Below are positions 26,601 through 38,600 of a stretch of 64,000 nt of DNA, piece after piece (position 1 is the stretch's first letter; each line of letters opens with the position of its first letter). Both the position numbers and the translations under genes were made by a program. Under the pieces are notes generated by a model. That model worked only from the letters and a program-made list of their open reading frames with translations. It made no database searches and was not told where the DNA came from. Source of the DNA: Apostichopus japonicus (Eukaryota > Echinodermata > Holothuroidea > Aspidochirotida > Stichopodidae); assembly GCF_037975245.1 (NCBI RefSeq), contig NC_092562.1, positions 26,277,054-26,341,053 on the forward strand. The letters run 5' to 3'.

Positions 26601-29600
26601 CAAGCTGTTCTTTGACTTCAATCTTTCATGCTGAAGCGCTTCGGAACACGGATGTTGCCGACCTCTCGGAAGAACCTGGTTAAAAGACAAAAGGTGGCGA
26701 TCTAATTTCTCCACAGCTGAGACAGTATATGAATTACAATGTACAGTTAACAGTATTAGTTAGTATGATTTTATCATTACGAAATATATCTCAAAGTTTA
26801 CCCTTTACTTGATAACTGAAGATAATTTTTGCACATCTTGAAAATAAATTTATTAATAACAGATATTCACCATAAACTCCTTGACAACATCCTCAATGAC
26901 AATTCTTCTGTCTCTGCTCATGTAGTCTTGAAGTCCGGACACTTTCATTGGTTTTGGTGGTGTTGTCTTTTTGGCAGTGTCTACATTGATGTAGACACCT
27001 GCATATTGTTTAATATCAACAGGGTCCTCATAATCATTGTCTTGTTTCAACTCTCTTTCTGTAGATGCCTTTGATACCACTGTGGATCCAACAGCCTCAT
27101 ACGTTGAACCAGATTCCACCAAGCTGGTAATTTTGTCTTGAGGTATTTCATATCCTTCAGACTGGTCTCCACTGACTGGTTGATTAGGATTTTGATACTG
27201 ATCTGGTGATTTTAGCATTTCATTTTTGTCAAGGGGTATATACTCAGTTTTGTCTTTGACTTCTGTTGGCAAATCTATAGGAACGTAAGAAATAGAAACT
27301 TATTGCCTCAATATACAATTGAAATACTGAATGGATAATTTACCTGTACAATGTTATCAACTGGTTAACTATATACATAATATTAGAACCAGGAGTTTAC
27401 ATTCCGTCAATGAACATCTACTGGAATCAAGATGCTCAAGCTACGTACGTTTGCAATTATATAATATGGATATTGTATAACAAGATACATACATGTCTCT
27501 GTATGAAGTGGCCAAAATAAAGGATTCATATCATAGGGTAAACGTAAATAGCAAACTGCACTTAAAATCACACTAAAAAGATTTATATATATATTACATC
27601 GTGAAAGAATCATTCCCAAATTATTTCTTAGAAATTCTTGACACCCTTCTCTAGAAAAAGGAACTTCGTTTATTAAGTATAGATATCTGTCAAGAGATCT
27701 TTCCTGCCAATCACCTGTACGTAGAAACTAGGCCTGGTAGCAACAAATTGGAACCGGGAACCTGTTATCATTACCCGGTCGGGTGACGGGTACCCGAAAC
27801 CTCGAGGAACTAGCCAAGCACAATGTACAAAGTACATAAATGGCAGATCACAATGCCACCTTACATTATCTCTCCAAAATATACGTTTTCAATGGACACT
27901 CCTGTTGTTGTGAATAACCAATTTTTTTTTTAAAAACACACTGAGTCAATGAGGATATCTGGCCTAACCATCTGTTTATTCGCTCAAATTGTGACGCAGT
28001 TAGCTTGAACTAAAATATCCATGTACTACTTTCATTATTGCTGTTATCTTTGACCACATGGTAGCATAACACCACATTCATTCAATGGGAAATTCTTGCC
28101 TAACCATTGGTTTGCAAGAAAAAAAATGGAACCCACTTTGCGTAACCTCGTTTACAACTTTCAAATAGCTGGAAATTGGCAGTTGTTTGGAAGGTACAGT
28201 ATGTGCTCAGTTTTTAGTATTTTACGTACACTGTTACTGCTGCGATGGATTGAAGGTTTCAATTTTGACTGGTTTTCACCGTTATCATATTTTCGTTTTC
28301 GGGGGTGAGTGATTTTATCCACACACGAAATAGAATCATCAAGAATGGTTAAAACTTGAAACAGTGAGTAATTTAAACAACCATCTACACTACAAGAAAG
28401 TTATTTCATAAAACTAATCTTCCATATTCGTTTGTCTTGCTTAATAAACACATGCAGACCTACGAAATTATTGAAATCATAAAAGCACTTGCGTAGCAGT
28501 TACACGATACCCACCCTCACACCCCCCACCCACAGAGAACTGTTACCCATTTTGTGGGTTTTGGATTTGGTACCCAAATGTTTGTATGGGTACCTGACTC
28601 AGGCCTATTAGTAACTGATTGCATTAAATTTAAAACAAAATCAAAGAGAAAATATGACGTGTCTATTCTAATCAGCTGAAAAATACCTTGATCTTCTTTG
28701 TCGATTGCAACATTATTAGTAAAGGATGTTGGATCGGATGTAGATGGAGATGCTTTTCTGGATCTTTTCCTGAAAATAATTCAAAGAGTGAAAGTAACTA
28801 TTTAGTGAGGGTGAAATTAACCATTAACATTTATACAAACTAATTCCTATAGATACATATAATTGGTATTAATACTAGAAATACATTGTTTACTATACTT
28901 GAATCTGGTTGAAGGAGAGCTAATGGTAATAACGTGATGAGGTATAACATTACCAATGAAATGTAATCAGCTCTTTTATGTAATAACAACATTTATCTTA
29001 CTTAAACTACAATGTTTGTAGTCAGAGTAGATGTACTAATTCTACTCACTTGTATTTACACAGTCATGCATTCTTGATGGTGGCTACACAAAATGGGAGA
29101 ACATGAAGTCACATTCTTTGTAATTAAATTACAAATGAATCTTATGGATATTAAAGTGATACTTATTGTTTATTCATACTTGAATACTCTCTGAGTATGT
29201 AAACACTAGTCTGCTTACCTGTAAATTAACACAAATGTAATGATGATGATGAGCGATGCTATAGCAAAGACTGCAGGGATGACAATAAATACTGCAAAGC
29301 TTTTGTCACCATCTGAAAAAAAGGAAAACAATCTCTATCCTATAAATGGACATAAGCTCCCCTAATTAACTCTTTAAGGTGATTTAAATAATGTGCCTAA
29401 TGTATGAGAGAAGCATGTATGGAAGCAACACAATTAGACCTGATTGGACCTTTCTGATCGCTTTTTTTACAACAGGTCTCTCCATTTCCGTCGTCTACCA
29501 TTGGTCTGGGTCGGAAGCAACTCTGGTGTGGCATACTAGTTGCTAGACAACGGAGGGTTGGAGGTAAACTCTATGGAGTAGGTAATGTTGACGACTTCCA

Positions 29601-32600
29601 GCACCTACGGACCTGGATTCAACAGGTCCCAATTGTGGGATAACCTTGTGAGCACTCCTCCCCCACCAGCAAAGAATTCTGGTCGGATGGGCATCCCGAG
29701 GTGCCTTGCTGTTGGTGGTAACCTATGAAGGAGCCCTTGGTGGGTCCTTGTGCTTGTTATAATGTTGCTTGTCATTTCTCTGTCTGCCCTTACGACTATC
29801 AAAACGATAAAAATTTGACCAATTTTGCATAACTTTCATATTAATGATCATAAAAAGGAAGGAGAAGTCAGGGCCTGGATGGATGGTAGCCACACCCCCT
29901 GCTTAAAGACTTGACCAATTTAGATAGTAGTATTAGAGGATACTGCTTATGTATGTGAGGTAAATAAGTGTGTGTAATAAATTGGATGTGTTCACATAAC
30001 CGGTTGTTTTTCAATGATCAGATTTGTAAAAAAATACTTTTCTTCTGATAATTTCAAAGGTTTGAAACTATGAAACAACTAAACTTTGTTGGACCTTTTA
30101 CTATAGGCACTACATCATTATTTATGTTAAAACTCAGCAAACTCTACACATTCCTAGTCTTGAATTTTGCCACTCGTTTCCTAATATACCTAAAATGCAG
30201 TAACAGTACTCTCAGCCCATCCTTTGAGGTTACTTACAGAAAAAATATCTTGGTATCCCTTGGTAAATTAAGAAAGGGATGTGGAAAATCATAACATGTA
30301 CTGGTTCAAACTAACCTTCCTGGGGTTTTGGAGTAGATGACATTGGAAATGTTACTGTCATAGATGCTTCACTGAGAGGGCTTTCCTGATCTGTTGAAAG
30401 GGAAACCATGAAGGTGTAACTCTCTCCAGGCTCAAGTCCTTCGATAATAGTGTACATTACACTTCCAGAGACTGTTGTTACTCTCTGTGGATCATCACTA
30501 CTATCATCCACCTTGTAGTAGATAGTATAAGCAGTAATTCCAGTGCTGCAAGTGATATCATTATCAACAACCTATTGATCAAAGATGAACATTTTTATTG
30601 TTTTTATATTATAGTATAGAAGACACTGCATCATCTATGTAATAATTTAGTATTTATTACAACTGTATAGTGCATCAATGTATAGGCTAGATGAGTCAAT
30701 AAGAGAGGAAGCTGAAAGCAGTTAAAAAAAAAGAGATGAAGTGTGATGGGAAGGTTAGGTAAGCCAAATGCTTGAACTAAAATGGAAGGGAGAGGAAGGA
30801 TAGGGTATAATTTATCTTTCTTCAGAATTTTCCGTCAGAAAAGGATGACATCTTTGATTCAGCTATTTTCCTTATATTGTATTCTGCATCCTTCACTGAG
30901 TAGCTCAGTTATACATGACTGGTTTCTCACTAGACTTTTAAACATATTGTGTAGTATATCTATATACTGTAGTCACTTTTAATATTTGTATTCATTTACA
31001 GCGTTTTCATATATTTTTAACATACCTGCCAAGTAACATTCAGTTGGTTCAAGTCTGTTACTTTTACCATCACAGCTGTAGGAGTAATTGGTACTGTAAA
31101 TAACAGAAATAAAAAACAAACAAGGTGAGAACATTACAGTAAGATAAAAATGTGGGCTTTCCTATCATCAGAATGTTTCCCTTAAAGGATAAGAAAATGT
31201 TGCAACTTCTCTGTAATTACTCAAAACTGTCCAGAATGCTATAAAAATATTCCTTTATTTGTACAATCTTCTAAGCATGGAATTTCCTGTTACATATCCT
31301 TCACGAGACAGTGTTAGAACTGCTGTTGGTATTTGTGTATGATTCCTAACTGTTGATTCGCATTGATTGATCCGTGTTTGTAACCTTATCAACTGGTTAC
31401 TATATTGGCTGTCACTGAAACTGCATGGCATATGTTAAGTGAATTGTTGTAGTTTCATATGCTAATTTATACCTTTTGTTTCCGTCTCCCTTTCAGCTGT
31501 CCAGCTCTCGTGACAATAGTCTGGTCCCTCCGTAGCTATGTGGAATGTTCGAGCCACGCGAAGTTCCAATGTTTCGTTTTTGTGTTAAGTTAGGGCACTT
31601 GCTATTTTGGGTTCTAAGAGTGTGTTCCATTTTTTGGTGTTTGCTGCTGCCTAGTGAGGTCCGTTGGTCAGTTCGTTAAGGAAGTTAAATGATCTTTTAT
31701 AGTTTAGGCAAGTCCGAGTCCTATTTCTTATAATATTGTGGGCGTATTTCCCCGTTTGTCAGAATCCCTTTAAATTATAACATCTAAATTTACTAAAAGG
31801 TTGGGAACACGGTCGATATTATCGCCGCACCCTGCGGGGTTATTCTTATGTTTGTGGCGCGGGGGTGACTTTAATTCGGGTTGAATTTTCCCCGAGGCAA
31901 CGCCTACGTATTGTAAATTTAGGACTCGTAATAATACGTTTGGCCACTGACTTCGCAGGTACGTATCGTTATCATTTATGTAAATTATAAGCTGGAATTT
32001 GTGGATTTGTATGTTATTAACTGAATATTGGTCCTAATTTATCACCTTACTACCTTATTTTTGGAGGTCACTGCGTTGACCTCCTGTATTATTTAATTTG
32101 GTTTTTATAGACACTTGCCCAAGTGGAGAAGGCAAAGGTTTTTGTATTAAATGTATTAGAAGCTTAAAAAGCAATTCATTTGTTCGTGTTTTATTGGTTC
32201 AGTGTGTCTTAACTTGTAGTTGCCCCACATTCATCCTGACATAGGGTGGCCGACAGCGGCCCTATCGAACCCACGGCCGCTCGGCAAGTTAAAACCCTGT
32301 TGGGGGCGCTACAATATACATGTACAGCAGAACATAAGTTTAGCAAACTGCAAATATCGAAATCATTATGCTGTTTGAACATTTGCCATTTCAAACCAAC
32401 GAATATAAGAAACTGCATTTCAAATTGGTTCAGCTCAGTTACATTACGATCATGGTGACCTCCTTAGAACTGCAAACAACCAAGAAATGAAACAACATCT
32501 GAATATTAACAAAATATATTAGATCAATTGTAATAACTCACCCTCACACAATGTCTTGACAGTCATAAGTGGACCCATTGGACCCTCACCCATGTGCCCT

Positions 32601-35600
32601 TCCCTAACAGCTGATACACTGAATGCATAAATAGTATCCTCTTCTAGATTGGTCTGTGTGTACTGTAGCAGTTGACTGGCTTCTATGATAGTATCAGTAC
32701 TCCAGCTATCAGTTGCATTCTTCCTGTAGTACACAATATAACCAACCACAGGTGGATCCCCGACATCAGTTTGTTCACCCCAGGCTCTCCATTTAATGGT
32801 TACAGAGGTCTGAGAAATATCAACTATTTCAGGCAATTCACTAATGATAGGAAGATCTGAATAGAAATGAGAACATAAAATTAAACCACACTAGAAGTGG
32901 AGTGTGCAAGCCACTGCATGACAGCCCCCCCCCCCCCCCATTTTGTAAAATTTAGATACTGCTGAGTGTCACAACTTCCGTGGGATAATACAAAATGGCA
33001 CCCTCTAGCGCCCCCTCTGTTGCGACCCCGGGTTTTTCCTTTGGCCTTCAAAGCCGATAAAAATAAAATTTTAGATAGATTCAGGGAAGTAAACTCAAAG
33101 GACCAAAAGACTACTGAGAGGTTTCTGAAAGTTAACAAAAACGATATATTTACAATGATATGATCTCTACTGATTTGTAGAAGGATTATTGGTACTAGGA
33201 ATCTGGAATATTACAGACAGATTTTACAATATTATACGGCCGTTAAATTTTTAAAAGATTACTTAACTTATCTTACGCGGCGCGTGCCGGCTCTCGGTTC
33301 CTTTCGTAGCTGTTCTGACCTCCTTGCGTCACCAACAACGATGTCGGGATTCTCCCTCGTAGGCTGGTATCCCGTGACTTGGTCAGGAGCAAAACCGTTC
33401 CCCGCTGGTCCAATTCGACTCAACGTTTGTATCCCAAGGATGGCTTCCTCCTGGGTGAACTCCGAAAAACTCTGCCGAAGTCACGCCTGTCCCGGTTAAA
33501 CGACGCACCAATCTAATAAACAAACAGTCCACCGGTTCCTCCGTCCGTCCCCTCGATTATTAATCTTTTATCTCAGATGAATTTCTTTTCACAATAGGTC
33601 GGAAAACTAAACTAAACTCTTCATCACCGAAAATATCTCTTCTTATATATAGCCGGGTTTAATCTCCCGAAAGTTCTTTTCCAGGAATCCTGACGGAAAA
33701 ACATCGAGAATCATCCATGTCTCGAAGATACGACTGATAGTGCATCGTTCATTGGTCGACGATATCCGGCCACCTGCTAAAAATTACTTCCCGTATGTTC
33801 TGGAAATTTGCACTCGTTAATACCGAATAGCGCCATCATTTCTCGTAGCTTCCAGAAAAAACGCACAAGTTGTCAGTCACGACGAGTGACCTACTGATCA
33901 CCCTGACCAGCATATACTGAATACACGTACAATGAATAAAGTCGTTCGTGACAATTACTCCCCCTTTAAGATAAATATTTTTAATATTTCATCTATAAAT
34001 GGACGTGTATGCAACTTTAAATTAAACATAACTAATGAATATTGATAACCATCTTAAAATACTCAAACTAACAATTCCATAAATGTCAAATTCTATAAAC
34101 TACAAACAATTCTATAATCCGACAAAACTATAAATGTCAATCATAAATGTATGATAGCATAACAACAATCAATAGTGTTACAATCAACACATCTACATCT
34201 GATTAAATGAATGAATAACCCGCTTACATTCGGCTCATATAATCTGCACCAACATTGTACTTTCCCTTGATTGATTCTAGTCTGAATCTATACTCTTGTA
34301 GTACTAATGCCCATCTCATAATTCTTGAGTTTAGCAACTTCGCTCTATTTAAATAAGTGAGTGGTTCGTGATCAGTCTGTAAGACTAACTCACTTCCGTA
34401 CAGATATACATGGAATTTCTGTACTGCCCAAACTAATCCCAGGCATTCTCTCTCAATCACTGAATAATTTCTTTCCCTCTCCAATAACTTTCTACTAGCA
34501 TACGCTACAGGAAATAATTCTCCTTCATGTTCCTGTAGTAGGACTGCACCAATCCCTACATCGGATGCATCGGTCCTCAGAACAAATTGCTTATTTACAT
34601 CAGGAAGCCTGAGAAAGGGTGGACTAATAAGCGCTCGCTTCAGATCATTGAACGCCTTGTCCTGGGCGCTTCCCCAAATCACTCTATTGGGTGAACCCTT
34701 CCTCGTCAGGTCGGACAGTGGGGCAACTAGTGCAGAGTAGTTTGGTATATAGTCTCTGTAATACCCCGTGAGACCAAGAAACGACCTGACTTGGGTTTTC
34801 GTCTCGGGTTTTGGAGCGTTTTTGATTTTATCAAGGGTACTCTGTTTCGGGCCCAACTTCCCGTTTCCAACTGTGTGGCCCAAGAACTCTAATTTAGTGA
34901 ACCCTATTTCACACTTACTCGGACGAGCTGTCAGTCCGCTCTCTCTCAACATCTGAAACAACAACTCCAAACACTCTACATGCTCATCCCATGTCTCGGT
35001 ATGAATCAAAATATCATCCAGATAATTGACAACATTTGGCACATCCCTCAAAATGGTTCTCATCAACCTAGTGAAAACTGCCGGTGCCCCAACCAATCCA
35101 AAGGGCATCGTTTTAAATTGCCATAACCCATCTGGTGTCACAAAGGCAGTCTTCTCTTTTGCTGACTGTGTCATTTCAACCTGCCAATATCCCTTCGTTA
35201 GATCGATTCGACTGAAGTACTTGTCATTCGACAATTCCGAGAATATCTCTGTCATGGTTTGTATAGGTTCAGCTTCATACGTGGTTACTTTATTGAGCTT
35301 CCTATAATCCACGCAGAATCTCTTCGTGCCATCAGGTTTAGGTACCAACACCACAGGTGAACTATAAGGTGAGTTTGAAGGTTCAATGACTCCCATGTCA
35401 ATCATTTTCCTAACTTCCTCTTGTAACGAATCTTGCATCGAGAGTGGTACTGGGTAAGGCTTTGCTTTGATTGGCTTATCAGTAGTTAACTTGATATCAC
35501 ATTTGAGAACATCAGTTTTGCCAGGTACATCAGTCAGGACATCAGTGAACTTGGATAACACTCGTTTAACCTCGTGTGATTGGCCTACCCCTAATTCGTC

Positions 35601-38600
35601 ATTTACGACAACATCCGATGCCGATTCACTCTGATTAGTCTGCAGCGCAGGTAGTTCGAAACAACTTTCCTGCTCCTCATCCTCAGACATTGAAATGACT
35701 GTAGTCCCAACCACATTTGACTTGTCCCTACTTATGTACTCTTTCAGCAGGTTTGCATGAAAACTTTTCGACTTCCCATTGACATTGATTGAATAGCTCG
35801 ATTCGCCAATTTCACTCAATACGGTGAATGGCCCCTTCCACTGCATCAACAGCTTGTTTTGATCAGTAGGCAAGAGTATCAACACCAAATCACCTGGTTT
35901 GAACTTGCGACTTTTAGCCTTCCGGTTATAGTACTTCTTGTACCTCTCCGACGATTCCTGTAACTCTGATCTAGCCAGAGCGCAAATCTACTCTAGCCGT
36001 TCTCTCAAATCTAGGACATACTGATATGTTGACCTAGTTTCAGGGTTGTCCACTTCAGATGTCCACATCTCTTTCAAAATGGCCATAGGACCTCTCACTG
36101 TCCTACCATAGAGTAACTCGAACGGTGCGACACCTGTGCTGGCTTGCGGAGCCTCCCTATACGCAAATAGTAGTGGTCCTATATAGCGGTCCCAGTCTGA
36201 CGGTCTCTCCTCACACATGCGCTTTAGCATCCTCTTCAATGTACCATTGAATTTCTCAACTAGACCGTTGCAGATCGGGTGGTAGGGGGTAGTGGTGAGT
36301 TGTCGCAGTGACAGTAATCGACTCACCTCCTTCATCACATCTGAGGTAAACTGTGACCCCCTGTCAGTCAGGATCTCAGATGGGACTCCCACTCTTGAAA
36401 ATATGTCCACCAAAGCTTCTGCCACTCTCTCAGTATCTATGTTACGCAATGGAACTGCCTCGGGAAACCTCGTTGCATAATCGACAAGTGTTAGGATATA
36501 CCGATTCCCATGCTTGGAAGTAGGACTGATCGGTCCGACAATGTCTACCGCCACCCTCTTGAATGGTGTGTCAATCAAGGGCATGTGACCCAATGGGACC
36601 TTGGTGACCCTTCCTTTATCACATGTTCTCTGGCAAATATCGCATGACTTGCAATAACGCATTACGTCGGATCCTACACCTGGCCAGTAGAACTGAGACT
36701 GAACTTTGTCAGTTGTCTTGGCTATCCCTAGGTGACCCGCCATAATACTGTCATGAGCCAGTTTCATCACTTGATTTCTGAACTTTTCGGGTACAACCAA
36801 TTGATCACTAGGCTTGTCATTCCCCGAAACTTTGCGATATAGAATATCATTCCTTAAAATGAATTCGGAGATCCCCTCTTTACCTTTCAGTGGTCTGGGA
36901 TTCCCAACATGCTTGAAGCAATTTTTGAGGGTTGAATCCTCCTTCTGAGCTTGTCTCAATTGCTCAGGTGTTACGTCATCCATAGGAACATTAGCCGTTT
37001 TAGGGGTTTCAGATTTTCATTTCGTTTTTGCTTTTGTGCACGTGTCTCTACGGCACCTCCAATATCTGAATCATCGCCTACGTCATCACTTGGAATCATT
37101 TGATCCGCAGCGACTTCCGGTTCATCACGTGACTCAACACTGGTTCCTATTTCAACACTAGCTGTTTCTTCCACATTGTGAGGTTCACACTGCTCACTTG
37201 GAACTTCTTTCACACTCCAATCTGGGTCGGGATTCTCAGGACCTCGAACACCAGGAACATTCCCAATTATTAAGTCATACACTGGCCTCTTCATACAGAG
37301 AGCCTTGAGGGATCCTGTGAAAAAGGGCGTGTCCACCACCACGATAGCTTCTGGAATCTTCCTCACTGTACCGTCAATCAGTACACACAGTTGATCTACA
37401 CCGGTCAACTGATCATTGGAGATCAAATTTCTCCTAACGATGACACCAGAACACCCGCTATCGCGTAACACTGACACCTTCCTCCCTTTAAGATAGCCCT
37501 CAACCACCGGCATGCGCTCCTTAACATCTGACAAAATTTTCTCAGTAATGTCGGTAGGCTCCTCACACGCCGCACTGACTATTGGGATCTCGTGACCACA
37601 CGCTAAATTAATTGAATAGCTGTCACTTTCCTTGATTTGTTTCATCAAACACAGATTCGCGGTTTGTCCGCTACGATGATCTTTTTGCGACCTATCGCTC
37701 GATCCTAGTTTGTCGGGTTTGGCATTTTCAGTCGCAACCGCCGATTGCGCTTTAAACCTCTGCCTGCAATCGTTTGCCTTAAGCCCCAATTTCCCGCAAA
37801 CAAAGCATTTTATGGCTGAACGCGTGTTTCTGTTTTCACCCGCGTCCACAATTTTGGTTTTGTATTCCTGACTGTTGGGGTTACCGTCAGGTTTTTTCCC
37901 ATTTCCCTGATTTGTTTGGAAGGATTTCACACATTTTTCAAGATCCCTGTGATGCGCTTCTAAGTATTTGTCAGCCAGCTCTGACAGCGCTTTAGAAGTC
38001 TTGCAGTCATGTTCTCTCAGGAATAATGCCAATTCCTTGCTGCATACATTTAGGAACTGCTCCCGCAACATGAGATCTGAAAATTCCTCAAACGTTTTGT
38101 TAATTCCGCCCATTTCCAACCATCTGGCCATATAATTTTCCAACCTTGCCATGTATTGAATTGATGTTTCTCCCTTTTTGGGCCTTTCTCGTCTGAATTT
38201 CTGACGGAAGCCTTCCTCTGTGAATTGAAATCGTTTCAACAGGGCTTTCTTTAGCTTTTGATAATCTTGTGAGTCATCGGGTGGCAGCCTAGAGTAAACA
38301 CGGAGACTTTCTCCCTTTAGACACAGACTCAAATTTAATGCCCATTGTTCCTCTGGCCACTCTTGCGCTGTTGCGAATCGCTCGAAGCGCAGCAAGTATG
38401 CGTCGAGGTCTTCCTTCTCATCAAAGTGAGGCATTTTGGGCGTTGGGATTCTATTTGGCTCGCGGCTTGAAGTGGAGCTACGGGAGGAATTCAAATCGGC
38501 ATCGCCATTGCTATTTTGCTGCAACTCAGCTTGCTTTTCAAGCTTAGCCAATTCAAACATTCTTTGTTTTACCGCCTCAGCCCTTTCCTTTTCCGCCTCA

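Noticed and set aside
33284-33499. 71-codon ORF identical to one at 39378-39593
   Set aside because: Both copies are LTR sequence; duplication explains the conservation.
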